A model generated the notes under the pieces. That model saw nothing but the letters and a program-made list of their open reading frames with translations. It did no database searches and was not told the origin of the DNA. DNA of 64,000 nucleotides from contig CATNEN010000003.1 in NCBI GenBank assembly GCA_950097015.1, positions 744,001 to 808,000 of the forward strand, written 5' to 3'. Made by a program: the position numbers and the translations under genes. Source of the stretch: Macrostomum hystrix (Eukaryota; Platyhelminthes; Macrostomidae). This document shows positions 1 through 14,900 of the stretch, piece by piece; the first letter of the stretch is position 1; each line of letters begins with the position of its first letter.

Positions 1-2941
1 CAGCCGGAGTTGCACGTGCAATTGTAGCTGCCGATTGTGTTGCGACAAGTAGCCTGTGGCGAGCACGGCCCGGTCTTGGTGGCAGCTCCGATGGCGCACT
101 CGTCATCGTCTATAGTTTGAGTTGGTGCAGAGCAATAAACGCTTTTTAGCTACTTACTCCTTTATTTTCAAGGACTTTCGCTTGTCAGAGAAATCTGATA
201 AGATAAAATAGTCTCCTACCGTCGCAAACAACTCCGTTTCCATGGAAGCCCTTCTTGCAGTGACAGTCGTACAAATCTTTCTCAAAGCCACAGAAACCGT
301 ACTGGTGACAGCGGTAGGGTGAACAAGTGAGCGAAGTAGATCCCGGCGCTGTACAGTTGCAACGCTCTGTGCAGTTTGGCTTAATCAACATATCGCCAAT
401 CTGAGTGTGAAGGTGAGCGTGGGTCAAATGATTTCGATTTAGATACAGAGATAGTTAGATACAGATTCCACTATTTAAAAAACGCACATTGTAATACAAT
501 CCGTCGAGTTGACAACCGCATCTAGAAGGCAGTACACAGCGGCCGCTGGTCATGACGTAGCCGGCATTGCAGACGCAGGCCTCTGTACATCTGCCGGCGC
601 AGTCGCCTCTGGCCATTAGGGCGGTGACGTTCGGTTGGACGCAGGTAGGCTGGCATGGCGCTGCGCAAGTATCGTAGTGCTGATTCTCGCCGCAAGTCAT
701 GGCTGGATTCGGGTACGAGGGAGTCATTGATGCGCTGTCCAATGATTTCAGCTTTTTTATCATCTTAACTATAACTCTAGGTGCTTAAAAGGAATCTTTA
801 GAAGCGTTCCATTTAACTATTCGTGAGTGTTATGTAGCTTCAGATATTAATCGATCGATATCTTTAATACTTTAAGTACTTTAAAAGCATCAGATTGAAT
901 TATAATGACATTTTCCTCAGTGTTCTAGGTCATCTTTCTGACAACCTACAGGGTGTCGGACAGACGACTTGAAGGTCGGGGGTTCGATTCTTGTCTCCAG
1001 AATTTGTATCCTTTGGTAAGAAAATTAACTCTGCATTATTTCAGTTCACTCAGCTGTTAAATACGAGTAGGTCCAGCGTTAGCTAAGGGTAACTGATGGT
1101 TAGTGTGGCGTTTCCCCAGTCCATGGACTGAACAGCCGTACAGCTGCGGCTGTGCTGTCGGCTGCACATCTGGCCCGATTGGGGCAGGTGTTGTCAAATC
1201 AATATAAGCTATAGCGAAAGCTCTTCTAAAATCTCTTCTAAAAATTGTATTTGCCGTTTTCTTAGCTAAATCCAGTCTAAAAAATGTCTCGACGACTCAC
1301 GACAGAAATCGGTCCTTCGCCACTGGGTACTGCTGTTGTAGCGCGACTGGCAGACAGCGGCAATTGTCGTGGCAGTCTGGCAGATGTTCACACCGCCTAG
1401 GCAGGTGTCAAACACGCAGCTGTCAATGTAGGTGTCGAAGCTGTCCTTAACGGCAGCCATTGAGGCGGCGCAGCCAGAGAAGATCTCGCGCAGCTTGGCG
1501 CAGGTGGTCTTGGCTCGCTCTTTAGCATCGCCAACGCACACCGGGTCTGGCGTCTCGCTGCAGCCGGGCTGGCACTCGTCGCCGTCCATAGCGCCGGTGT
1601 CGGTGCGCCAGGAGTCGCCAAACAGTCGCGCATTGTCTGTCGCATTGCCGCTAGGCTTGCAGAAAGGTCCCAGAATCCAATCGTTGTCGGCGCTGTTATC
1701 AAAATCGCCGCACAGGCCGCACATCTGCCGCTTGAATGGCGCTTCAACTTTCACTTCGATGCGATCGTCACCATTCCATTTGACGTAGAGGCCGAATCGG
1801 GTTGTCAGGAGCTTAAATTGAAGTTTTGATTGATGCAGGTGAGACCACTTTCAGACAACTAGCACGCGAAGCTACTTTGGTCGTCACCACACCAGTCTAA
1901 GTAAAGGCGACACTCACCACGTTGCCCTCAAAGAAGCGAATAGTGAATCCGATGGGTCTGCCAGCATTGTCCAACGGTTCAGCGGGTAGGTTCACAAGCT
2001 GGCCATCGAGGACGACTCGCATGCCCTGGCGCAAGATAACTGTCTGCAAAAATTGTGATGTCAAAGATCTGATAGTTAATGGCACAAAGCGGTATTAAAA
2101 AATCGTAAAAAGTCGTACCTTTCCAAGCACCCGAACCAGAATCTCCTTAGTCCAGGTGACCACTGAGGTTGGCCGATCTTTGCGCCAGTTCTTCTGCACC
2201 ACCTCGAAGCTGGCCGGACCAGTTGGCTTGCCGTTGGTGCAGCCGTCTCTGGCCAGAGTGTAGCTGCAGGCTCCCTGGAAGTGGAGCATTCGTTCGTCGA
2301 AGCTGCGGCAGTGGGGCTCGCCCCAGCACATGCAGGTGCCAACTTCGCGACAATCGCCGGATCGTCCGGAGCCTTCGTAGTTGGGCAGGCAGACACAGAT
2401 AAAAGAGCCTTCGGTGTTGATGCATCTGGCGTTAGTGTCGCAGTTGTGAGTGCCTGTTGCGCACTCGTCGATGTCGACGCATTGCGTTGGAGAGGAATGG
2501 CGATATCCGGGCTGGCAGTCACAACGGAAGCTTCCCGGCAGATTCACACAGGCGGTGTTGGCGCCACATTTGCCCAGAGCGCATTCGTCATCGTCGAAGC
2601 ACTGCCGACCGTTGGCAACAACGCCGGGAACGCCGAGACCACGCCAGCCGGCTTGACAGGTGCAGGTGATAGAAGCCGCTTCGGCTTCAGCACAATCGGC
2701 GTGTGGATCGCAGTCGTGCAGACCGAGGGCGCACTCGTCCAAGTTAATTCTTCGCTTGCCGCAGAACAGGTCTGATAGCTGCCAGTCGGCTCGACCAGAG
2801 GTGTCAGCTCCGGCGGTGTCGATGCCAATGATTGGGACGCTGCCGCTGCCGTCGCTGCCATCCTGCATGAGGACGCCCGAGTCGTAGCGCGTTACGTTGT
2901 CGGCGATGTCGCAGTTGCAGACACGCGAGTCGATTTGAGCG
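1..2941 (-). CDS. Giant protein segment: three EGFs, second VWD-C8-TIL, and EGFs running off the edge
   Basis: Exon 2119-2941 closes fibrinogen-like module 7, then encodes three EGF units ([52 protein letters not shown]) and opens a second von Willebrand D domain ([19 protein letters not shown]). The GEPH sequence replaces the GDPH autocleavage motif. Exons 1918-2043 and 1301-1811 complete VWD, with [15 protein letters not shown], and give a C8 domain. Exon 488-702 is a TIL domain ([18 protein letters not shown]). Exon 220-400 is an EGF-like unit, and exon 1-109 starts a further DDDECAIG calcium-binding EGF that is cut by the window edge. All phases join. Confidence 0.87.
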
Positions 2942-5900
2942 CTGAATTAAAGAGTTTCATTTGTGAAAAGTGAATTCGACGCAAAAATTCTTACATTCTT
3001 GTTAATGCTTTTGCGCACTTACCGACTGGCACCTTGGCAGCTGACGCGGTCACCACAGGCACATTGTGCCTCGCCTGACACGAACTTTCTCGACCGCTGA
3101 CCTGTGGCGCTGATCAGGGCGAAACCGGGATTAGACATGATCCTGTAGCCGCTGCAAGTCACCTTCACAGCCTGGGTACAGGTGGTCAGCGAGCGCACTA
3201 GATCAGCTAGCTGCTGCGGCGTAGCCGTCTTGTATGTGACAGAAGTGTAGCCTGTGGCGTTGCGCGTGACCTTGTCAACTACCACGCGAGTGGACCAGTC
3301 CCATTGGCCGGGCACGCAAAGAACTAGGAAGGGCTCGGCGCCAGGCTGGATCCACTGCTCGAAGCTGGTTCTGCGGCCCATTTGGCTTACCTCCGAGCAG
3401 TGTTTTGGCAGGCCGCAGAAATTTGGCGCGCAGCGCAACGTTTCAGCGTAAACCTTTATCGTTGCAAAAAGAAGACAAGTGATAAAATTTTTGTTGGATT
3501 GCCTATTACTTTTTTATTTTGCGTTGTTTGTTGTCTCGCGAAATGTGTAGTTTAATACCTATGAAACCAAGAAAAAGATTGCACACCTGGAGACTGGCTC
3601 CGGGTGACAGGGATGGCAGAGACACTCCGGTGATTGGCAGTACGGCCTTGTTAATCACATAAGTTCCCTCTAGTATCCTGGAAGACTGACTCGCCACTGT
3701 CTCGTCCGAGTGGCACAGGCTGTCATTGGCGCAGGTGCCGAGGACGCGACAGGCGCATCCGGTAGCCATGGCGACGTCAGAACCAGAGAAATAAACAACC
3801 CGAGCGCCAGACCGGTCAGAGATGCGAGCCCCAGCTCCTAGAAGGCCGGAGCGCTGAGAATAGGCGTGGATCAGCTGCCAGCACTGGCTGGATCGGTCCG
3901 CCAAGGCGGCCGCCTGTCTAGCATCTGGCGAGACGTAGTTGAAGGTGACGGACGCTGCCGATCCGGCGCTGGCATCGACTGAATAGCTCTGCGAGCCGTA
4001 GAAGTCGCCGAAGTAGAACCGGCTGATGCCCATGTACACCTGTGTAGCATTGATTGGGCTCATATTTTTCATGTCAGCTAATGCCCCTCATAGTAATGAC
4101 TGCAGCACATTTCATGATTGACAAGGTTTGTTTAGACTAATTTTATCAAACATTTAAAGTTAGCGAAATTTTCATATAACTAATCGCAAATTTTGTTTTA
4201 TTACGGTCTCGTATAATACAACTTTCTGAGTTTTCTCGTGAAATCTTTCGGAGTGTTCTAGAGACGTCTTCTGGAGTGTTCTTGTGACGTCGAACAGGAT
4301 ACTTTAGTGACATCTTCCGGGTGTTTTAGTGACGTCTTCTGGAGTGTTCTTGTGACGTCGAACGGGATACTTTTGTGACATCTTCCGGGTGTTTTAGTGA
4401 CGTCTTCTGGAGTGTTCTTGTGACGTCGAACGGGATACTTTTGTGACATCTTCCGGGTGTTTTAGTGACGTCTTCTGGAGTGTTCTTGTGACGCCTACCA
4501 AAGAGATCTTAAGGAGTTCTCTACTGACATTTTCCGGGTGCTCTGGTGACATCCTTTGGAGCATTTTAGTGGCGCTAATCGGAGTGTTTAAGTGATGTAT
4601 TTTGGAGTATTCTAGTGACGTCTTCCAGAGTGTTTTAGCATTTAAAATAGTGTTCTGGTGACTTCTTTCGGGTGTTTTCGTAACATGTTTACCATTCTAC
4701 GAGTAATTAGAACTTTTCGAGTCACCCAACATCTTTGAGGGTGTTCAAAAGTAACTGGCTCTTCATGATCTCAAACACACAAGGTCAATCATTATTTGAC
4801 GCGTCGAATCTTACCTGTCGATTCTGTCGGTCCGGACACTTGGCAATGTCGCAGGCTACAGAGAACGGTTCCAACGGCCCGGCCTGATCCGGATCGACTG
4901 CTAACTCGCCGCGTCCATTAGGATATGGCGGAGTGCCGCGGGCCAAATAGTAGGAGTTGCAGTCCGGGTAGACTTTGTAGCAGCGCAGCTCGTGGACGCA
5001 GATCTTGCGTTCGCTATCGGCTGCGGCTAAATTTAGCGGGGAAGGATAAGAATTCGCAGAAAATATTATTACTAAGCTGCTGGTAATTCATTATTAGTTG
5101 ATGTAATGATTACAACTTACATTAGCATAAGTTTTAAGTACTACAAGTTTAAGTTTTTATTAAATAATCTGAATCCTAGCAAATGGTAGCAGAGTTGTAG
5201 CTACTTGGTACTAAAGTAGCTTATTATAACTAATAATTGAAATTGTTCATTTTAAAACATATTTAGATTGTTTTTCCCAAGACGACTCACAAACTGGGTC
5301 CAATCGGACGCTTGACAGCGGCAACACCGACTTGTCCGTGAACAATCCGTCGTCGTCTTTCCAGTCGGCCGAGCCGTCGCACTTGCAGGCGCCTCCTTTG
5401 CAGCCGGAGCCGCCAGCGTTGTCGCCCCAGTAGGCCAGGTGGCCTCCGCCCTTGTCGTTGGCGCCCTGGCTGCTGGTAACGCTGAAGGCGGCGGAGCGGC
5501 ATTTGAACTCCACTCGTTGGGTGCAGTAAGTCGACGACTGAATGAGCGCGTCCAGTTGATGCCGCGGGAAGCCGTGATAGCTGACGTTGAACAGACCGCC
5601 AGCCTTGCCGAAAGTGCCGCAGGTTTTGTGGCCAACAATCGTGACCCCGATGGGCGGTGTGCTGCTCTGATCGCAGGTGGCTAACGCTGGCGGCTTGTCC
5701 GTGCCGCCGTACGGGTTGATGATCCACGGCTCAATGCTGCGCGGCTGCGAGCTCGGAGGAGCGTACAGGTAATTACCGTCGCGAATGTCCTGACAGTCCT
5801 TGGGAATTCCTGGAGAAATTAAGATTTTAATTATTATATGATTATAAATAGGTGCCATTACTGGCTACTTAATACGCTCCTAGAATAACGACTAACAGAG

Positions 5901-8900
5901 AGGCTGTGGGCACTGACGCATTACTTGGCGACAATAGACCCCAGCCATTCTGCCCATTACGCTGACTCCTGAGCACACACTCACACAGGGTATGTTAATC
6001 TGCACCGACTTTTTAATTTTTCATACAGCATAATTTTTACTGTGTCTAAGGGGTTGGGCCCTCAACTGGTGTAGATTGACCAGCCCCCAAGTCGTTTCAC
6101 TGCGGCTACGGCCTAAGAATGTCAACTCGCCGCGGATTCAAAGCTCAGCGTCCAATTGGTGCGAGAATCGCAAACGTTAATAAGGTTTAGCCTCCCACAA
6201 GAAGCCACTGCTTATAAGTAGGCAATCATTCCGCTCGGCTTTTATTTTATTGAGAACTTACTCAAATCGGTTGAGTCCATGCACCGAATGCTGTCCAAAC
6301 AGATCTGTGTCTCAGCTGTCTCATTGGTGCCTAGCTTTGTACACAATTGCGTCATCGGGATCAGGTCGCCGGTGCCACGGAAGTTCACAAACCAGCCACG
6401 ATCTTCACTCCAGTCGCTGGAAGCTCGATCTGTGTTGCAGGCGTCGCCTTCGCGCTGACAGACTCCGGCGATGCCGCACGCACAGCCGGGACGTCCCTGA
6501 AGTGGGAATTCATCAGTCTTCGTCATTCTCGAAATTACTAATGTAGAAATAGAGGAAATAGTTCCGAGAAAATGACAGATGACTCACCTGCGTACCAGCC
6601 CACTGGCTGAACTGTCCACCATACAGACTGGTCCATCGCACATTGCCAGAGAACGGTGTCATCTTTGACATATACCTGGCGTACTGGATGCAGTAGGAAG
6701 ACTGCCTGGCCAGGAAGCTCACCTGCTCATTGTTGATTGGCACGCCGGCGCTGTAGTATTGAATGTTGTAGCAGCGCTCGCGTGACACCGGGTCAACATC
6801 CTTCTGTGTGGTGCGAACGCAGCCTCCAACTGAAAGGATAACACTGAAGGACTGAAAGAAGAACACTAAAGGACTGAAAGAAGAACACTCAAGGACTGAA
6901 AGAAGAACACTGAAGGACTGAAAGAAGAACACTGAAGGACTGAAAGAAGAACACTGAAGGACTGAAAGAAGAACGCTGAAGGACTGAAAGAAGAACACTG
7001 AAGGACTGAAAGAAGAACGCTGAAGGACCGAAAGAAGAACACTGAAGGACTGAAAGAAGAACGCTGAAGGACTGAAAGAAGAACGCTGAAGGACCGAAAG
7101 AAGAACGCTGAAGGACCGAAAGAAGAACGCTGAAGGACCAAAAGAAAAACAACAAAAACGGCAACATTAACTCTGAATAACAGGAAGAACTGAAAGACGA
7201 AACGACGAACACAAAAGACCAGAAGATCTACGTAAGAACGACCTGAAGAAATAGGTTTTATTTGTATCCCTTCTTGTATCCTTACTATAAAATGAGTAAT
7301 GAACCATGTTCAAACAAGAGAACATTTAGAAGAACTAATACGAGCGTGCGTAACCAAGTGCATGATGAAGTACTAGAATACAATAGCCGCAAAATGGAAA
7401 GTCCTAATTAAGCTCACCAATCTGGATTTCCGTCTCTCCGCCAGGATTGCACCGACCAGGTATGGGATTGAAGCCGCCTTTGTATTGATTAGGCAGCAGG
7501 TAGAGATCGCCTAGCCTCTGATAGACGCAGGTCTCTTCGATGTCAACATTGAAGCCAGTGCGATAGCGACTCACGCACGACTCGGAAACGTCTGGTTTAG
7601 TGGTAATTCGAAAAAGAATGCAATACGTCATTGCAATGCAAGAACTTGCCGTAAAATGGCAAACGTGGTTATAAATTAGGCAAGCATGCGGAGTTTTCTA
7701 GTGACGTCTTCTCGAGTGTACTAGTGACGTCTTCTGCAGTGTTCAAGTGATGTCTTCCTAAGTGTTCCAGTGACAACTTCCTCTGTGTTTCTAGCGACGT
7801 CTCCCGGAGTGTCACTGGCTGAAGAGGTCCTTGATGTAATCTAGTAATCTAGATATCACGCTACCTTGAGTGACCCGTTCCAGTCCAGGAACTGAACCTT
7901 CGGATGCGCCTTTGACAGTATATCCTGTTTTACTGCACGAAAAGTGAAAAATAATTTTGATATGACACCACTACTCACCGTAGCAAATCATGTCGCCAAA
8001 CTCTACATAGTTCTCCTTGCCAGATACAAACATCGACTCCACTGGCAGGGCATCCTTATCGTCGAGTTGAATATCTTCGCTTGTGGCAACATCGCCAGCA
8101 GCGTCGCAGGCGCACTTTAGTCCGGCCGAGCCACAGGCAGAAGCGCCGCCTCGAGCGGCACATCCGCAACCGACGCCGCCGTCTGGAGCAGTCTGGAAGC
8201 CTCGGCCAAAGTCGTAACGATTCGCCCCGGAACGCAGCGATTTCCAGTAGGCGTGCTTTGTAGCCTCGCCGCTGCCCAGTAGAAGGGGCGACTGGCGACA
8301 ACGATAAGTGATGGCTTGGCTGCAGTATGTAGACCGGGAAGCAATGGCAGCGATCTGCTCCTTGGTGTGGAAGTAGCGAGCCTTGGTCTCGCAGAGCGCT
8401 GACGTATTGCTACAGGCCGAACTGCCGGCCGCCAGGTTTGGTATGATTGTGACGCCAGTGTCGAATTCTTTCATGCTGCAGTAGGCTGGGAATGGCTGAA
8501 TAGCTGAAAATGGTGATGGTTATTATGGAGTGTAAAAGAGTTTTATCAGGGTTCGTGGGTGCGCGGAGGGGTCAGAACTCGATTGTACAGCCCAGAGTGG
8601 ACAGGTCTTATCGTGGGGTGGCGGGTGCAGAGTTAAGATGCGATTAATTCAATTGAAACGAAAAGCGATAGCGTTAGTAAAGGTGTGTGCTTCTCCTCAA
8701 AGAAAGTCTTCACTCACCAGCTCCCTTAAGATCCGGATCGATCGGATAGACATAGTTGTCCGTGTAACTCTTCATTATGAAGGTAGTGTCGTCATCCTCC
8801 CTAAACCTAGTCCTGTACATCTGGCAGTTGCCCATGATGCCGAACTGACGCGCCGAGCAGGCGAAGTAGCCGACGCTCACGTTAGCAGCAGACGCGGGTC

Positions 8901-11900
8901 CGATGTTCTCAGCGTTGATGCCCGTGATTGGTAGGTGGTCTTTGTTCAACACCCAGCCGAAATCGTAGGTCCAACCTGAGCCAGTGTTGTCGCAGTTGCA
9001 CGACCGGCCGTTGGCGCATTTGTTAAGCGCCGAGCAGGGGCAAGTCTTGTCTCCGGGCGAGCCGAAGCCCATATTAGGCACCGGGCGCTTGCCAGCTGTG
9101 TAGAAATGAGAGGCCTCGTTTCCGGCGGAGACCAGAGGCGAGTTGCTGCAGTCGTAGCGGATCTAAAAAAAGAGAGAAAAGCGGCGGCTAGTCTCTGAAA
9201 CTAGAGTCCACAACTTGACTAGCTTTTATCCATATGGTTTTGTGGTCTATACACGAGCGTAAATATAGTCTTTGACTTGATCAAGGATTCGAACCGCTGT
9301 TGAGCTTTCATTTAACATTGAATGATATATGAATGAATATGAAACTGCTGTTTTTATAACTCTTACGAAGTCTAAACAAAGGAATTGAACCACTTAAAAT
9401 ATTAATAAAAACTGCAGGAGGGATGTGGGGCAATGACACATCATTTGGTGACATTAGACCTGCAGCATGTGAGGAGGCACACACGCACACAGGTACCGTA
9501 CGCAGACATACGCTCACACAAGTGTGTACATCTGTCCTGGCTTTCGGATTGTCAAGCAGTGTACACTTTCACGGTACCTTGGAGGTTGGCCCCTTAACGG
9601 TGAAAAAATTCATGACGAGCCCCCCATGCCTTCTTTTCGCGGCTGCGCCCCAAATGAATGTGGCCTCGCCGCGGAATCGAGCTGCTCAGGAACCTTGGTG
9701 CGAGAGACAAACATGTTAACCGCTCTGTCACTCATCCCTGACTTGAACCCATTTTCGTCTAGCCTTTCCCACTGCTCTAAATTAGGATTCGAGCCCCTGT
9801 CTATCAAAACTACCTATGAAACAGTCACTAAGTTCGACTAAAGCATCACCTCCTGACTGCAGAAGGACAGCAAAGTTTTCAGCAGTTGAAGTTGACCCAG
9901 CGGTGCACAGTAGGTGATCGGATTGTCGCCCTTGGTGATACTCTTGCTCAGTCCGTAGGAGCATTTCTGGCCAAAGTTGTCGTGACTGACCACAGTGGTG
10001 GAGCCGATGAACGCATTGTTACAGAAGGGGTTGAAGCACAGAGCGGGGAATGGCGACAGTTCGCCTCGCTGATCTGGATCGATGAGGTGGACGTTCGACG
10101 ATGACCTATCTGGATGATCGTCGCAAGTGGCCGGAATGTCAAACTGGACGCCCGAACAGCGGAGCTCGCCGACGACGTGCTCGCCGGCGCCTCGACTGGC
10201 CCGGCCACGGAAGCCGCGCAACGGAAGCAGGTCGCGATTTGTGACGTAGCCGTAGTCGCTGGCCGACCCGCGCGACGTGTCGCCGTTGCAATTGCAGCTC
10301 GCCGATTTTTGACGACAGAGGCCGACGGTGCCGCAGAGGCACTGAAACGAAATGATAGATTAGTGGATTTCTAAATGGTGGATTGGTAGAATGATAGATT
10401 GGTAGATTGGTAGATTGGTAGATTGGTAGATTGGTAGATTGGTAGAATTGAAGAATCGTTAAATGGTATAATGATAGTATGATGCAGTACTTGAATGGTA
10501 AAACGTTAAAATCGTGAAAAAGTATAACGATGGAATAGTAGAATGCTAGAATTATAGGATGGTAAAATGATAAAATGGTAGAAAATGGTAGAATGTAAGA
10601 AGTTTAGAATGTTAGAGTGTAGTAGAATATTTATCGCACCTTTCCTTCCGTGCCTGAGCCCCAGTCCTGTCGAGTCTTCATGCTTCTATCATAGTACAGC
10701 ATATCTTCCATCGGGTTAGCGCCGTAAAAACAATTATAGCTGAAAAAATAGTCGGACAAGAAAAGTTGCGTCGAACGGTCGCTATTTTTTTTAAGGGAAA
10801 TCTTGGCGCACTAACCGAATGGTCTGAATGCAGAAAGCCGAGTTGACAACCACAGCGGTCATCTCGTCAACGAGGGTGGTGTAGATAATCTTCTCTCGCC
10901 AGGTGCTTCCAGAGTAGCGGAATTTCTCGTTGGCCTCGGGAGGGAACACGGTGATGCCGTAGTCCGCGTACATCTCGCACGTGACTTCCAGAGAGTCCAA
11001 CGGTCCCGTGCCGTCCGGGTCGATGGTCTGCTTGGATCGTTTGGGAAACGACTCGGAAATTTTCCTCAGGCGCAACTCGTGACAATTGCGCGGCAGCTGG
11101 ACACAGGTTCGACCGTCGCCGGCGAAGCCGTTCTTGCAGGTGCAGTCGAAACTGCCGGGATTGTTGGTACAGGTGGCATTGGGACTGCAGTCGTTGGTGC
11201 CAAGAAGGCATTCATCGATGTCCACGCAGGTGCGCACCCCGTCGCCCTGGTAGCCGCGATTGCAGGTGCACAGATTGCCAACGCATGCGGCCAATCGGAG
11301 ACAGTCAGAGTTGGAGACGCAGTAGCGAATGTCTACAATATAATTATGCCAACTACTCTACTGACTTAAGTAGAAATGCGCGCATTTTTAGCCAAATTTA
11401 AACTTGGTGGGCAATAGTCAATTAGATTATCAATTTAAACAATATGACACCATCTGACTCCAGCTTACCCTGACAACGACCCTCAGCATTGAGCTGATAT
11501 CCAGCGTTACAGTCGCACCTGTAGCTGCCAATCAGATTAGTGCAGGTGGAATACGCCTGACATGCGCCGTCGATTTTGCATTCATCAATGTCTGCGTCGG
11601 GCAAAAATGTGACAGGTTGAAGGCGAGATTGACAGGTTAATTAGCACATGAAAGCTTCAAGCAATAAAAAGATTAAGCAACACTAGTAACTAGTAAACTC
11701 TTCTAACAGAAGAATAACCGATTAACCGATTAATCGAATAACCGATTTTCAAGAAAGTCGGAAATATGGAAATATGGAAAAAATGGTGGGTATTTGAACT
11801 ACCCCCGTAAGTTTTTCCACTGTTAAACCCAATCAAAGCTGATGATTTTTTCAACTCACCAACGCACGACCTCTTGCCGTCGCCATAGAAACCCTTCCGG

Positions 11901-14900
11901 CAGCGGCACTGGCCAAGAAAGCACTCGCCATTGGCGGCACAGTCCGAGTGCTTCAGGCACGGCGTGTTCTCTGAAGGCAATTTTGGGTTTCATATATGCT
12001 ATGAATAAAGTACATTTGCAGAAATCAACTTCAATCTCACACACGACACCCTACCCTAAATCCGACAAACTACCCATTATCCAAAACCTAAACAGAAATC
12101 CCACATCCTACCCAGATACCACACTGCCTTATATCCCAAAACTTAACAACCCAACCACCCTATCACCCTACCTGAATCCCACACCCTACCCTGAGTCCCA
12201 CATCCCACCCTGGAGTCCCACACCCTACATGAATCCCACACCCTACCTGAATCCCATACCTACCTGAATCCCATACCTACCCTGAATCCCACACCCTACC
12301 CTGAATCCCACACCCTACCCTGAATCCCACAACCTACCTGAATCCCATACCCTACCCTGAATCCCATACCCTACCCTAAATCCCACACCCTACCTGAATC
12401 CCACACAGCACACGAAAGCCTCCCAGTCCCTCACCGAACTCGCACACAGCCCAGGCGGTTGTGGAACAATTAACAACGCTGAAACCCTCGGCCGGGTCAG
12501 CAATCTGCGTGCATCGACCGGCGCTGGCTCCAGATGGAGCGGAGCCGCCTTTCCAGTTGTGGTAGACAATTTTGCTACCGTCCGAGTTGGTGAAATTGGC
12601 CGCATCGGCCGCCAAGAACAATCCGGTATAATAGGACCTCGGACCAGTCTGGCCAGTGTAGATCACTTTACTAAAGAATTTGTACTCTTCCACTGTTTGG
12701 AAGGCGATGAGGTCGCCGCCCAGACTGCGGCAGTCGTCGAGGTGGCGAGTGAAGTTCTGCGACGTGGCGATCACCGTGTAGCACTTGCCGTTGAAATAGT
12801 AGGCGTTGCCGGGGCAACGGAAGTAGGCTGTGAAATAATTTAGGCATACAAAATTTTTGGATCGTTTCTTTTTTTAACTACTCTAAGTAGAAATACAGAC
12901 ATTTTAGCTTCGAAATTGTAGCAATGGAATTAAAAGCGACGGATAATATTGATAACAACAAAATTATCCCATGAGCGACAATAAGCGATATAAAATACAC
13001 ATGAATTATGTAGACTCGTGAGATTCGTGAGCTGCAAAGAAGCAGACAAATAAATAGTATATATGAGCAGTATATATAATGCTGATATGATAAGGGGGCT
13101 GTAGCCTGGTGGTTAGAGCGTCGGACTCATGACTTAAAGGTTGGGGGTTCGATTCCCCATTCCATAGGTCCTTTAGCAAGTCACTTAACTCTGGATTGCT
13201 TTAGTTCACCCAGCCGTTAAATGGGTACCAGCATCAGCTGGGGTAATTGAGGGCGGGTGTGGCGTCCCCTCCCCAGTCCATGGACTGAACAGCTGTACGA
13301 AGGCCGCACTCACCCCATCGCTGTTTCTGGCAGATGTAGCCAAGCTTGTCTCCGCAGGCTCTCGTAGCCCACCTGGCCTGAGTGCTGATGGCGGCGCAGT
13401 CCTTGCCAGCAGCGGGTTCGCCGGAGCTCTCCCACATCAGGTAGGAGGGATTGTAGGCGCCGGCGTTCCACCAGGCGAACGCGTTCGGCGCCAGCAGGGT
13501 GTTGAACTGCAGCCCGATCCAGTGATAGCCGGAGCCGGAGCGAGAGTTGAAGAAGCTTTTGACAGATGGATGGGTGATGTGAAGTAAATGAGCAGTAAAT
13601 TCAAGATGCAATATCCTAAATCTAAGGATTCCAATTTCTGAACATCGAGAACCCCATTTATCTAAAACCCATCATCCAAGATTTGAACATGCTAAATCGC
13701 ATGGTTCAAAATCAAAATATATGAAATCCTGATTTCCCGAATTTGTATATGCGAGATACCTATATCAAAAATCGCTATTTTAAGAATCCCAATATCATAA
13801 ATCCTGAGATCCCAAATCCCAATATCATAAATCCTGAGATCCCAAATCCCAATATCTTAAATCCTGAGATCCCAAATCCCAATATCTTAAATCCTGAGAT
13901 CCCAGATCCCAACATCACAAATCCTGATATCCCAAATCCCAATATCATAAATCCTGTGATCCCATATCCCAATATCATAAATCCTGAGATCCCAAATCCC
14001 AATATCTTAAATCCTGAGATCCCAAATCCCAATATCATAAATCCTGTGATCCCAAATCCCAATATCATAAATCCTGAGATCCCAAATCCCAATATCTTAA
14101 ATCCTGAGATCCCAAATCCCAATATCTTAAATCCTGAGATCCCAAATCCCAATATCTTAAATCCGATAATCAGCAATTTCAAGTCCTAAAGTCACAAATA
14201 TCCCAAATCACAATTTCATCAAATCCCAAAATCTCAAATTCCAGTACTTTAAATCCCATTATTTGTTTTACCATCATTCGAATCCCGAACTTAAAGTTCA
14301 AAAAATCAAACCCAATATGCCAAATCCCAATATGCCAAATCCCAATATGCCAAATCCCAATATCTCAAATCCTAATAACCAAAATACCAATATATCCATG
14401 AAAAATATATCTAAAATAAAAAAATCCAGAATCCCTAAGTCGCAAAATCTTAAATCCGGAAATCCTAATCCCGAAACTGCTCAGAAACTCACTAGTCGTA
14501 GAGGAACTTGCTGACATCGTTGGCCTTGATGGAGACCAGATCGGCGCCGAGCAGCGCGCACTGCACCATGGCGTCCTCGTAGGTCGCGGGTTCGTCGCTC
14601 ATGTAGTAGCAGCTGTCGCCGAGGCTCTGCCAACCCTCCGGGCAGCTTCTGGAAGCTCCGGGCACTTTGCACACGGTAGTCAGCTGCTCACTACACGGTT
14701 TCGCCTGCAATCTGACGGCTCCATTGTTCAGAGCTCCGCTGCCGCACAGATCTGGCCGGAAGTTGCCAACGCCGGAGCCAGTCGAGCTGTTGTCGCCGGC
14801 GGTCAGCCAGAGTTTGCGCCACAATGAGCCGACAAAATCCATTGGTGGGAAATAGCCGCTAGTTTTATCGTCGGCGTAGCCTGTCCAGAAATTGCCGTTG

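Noticed and set aside
9308-9807. Short ORFs in the 9.3-9.8 kb intron
   Set aside because: They overlap a full-length SINE and have no splice continuity with the gene.
13743-14189. 148-codon (plus) and 135-codon (minus) frames
   Set aside because: Artefact of the 30 bp intronic array.
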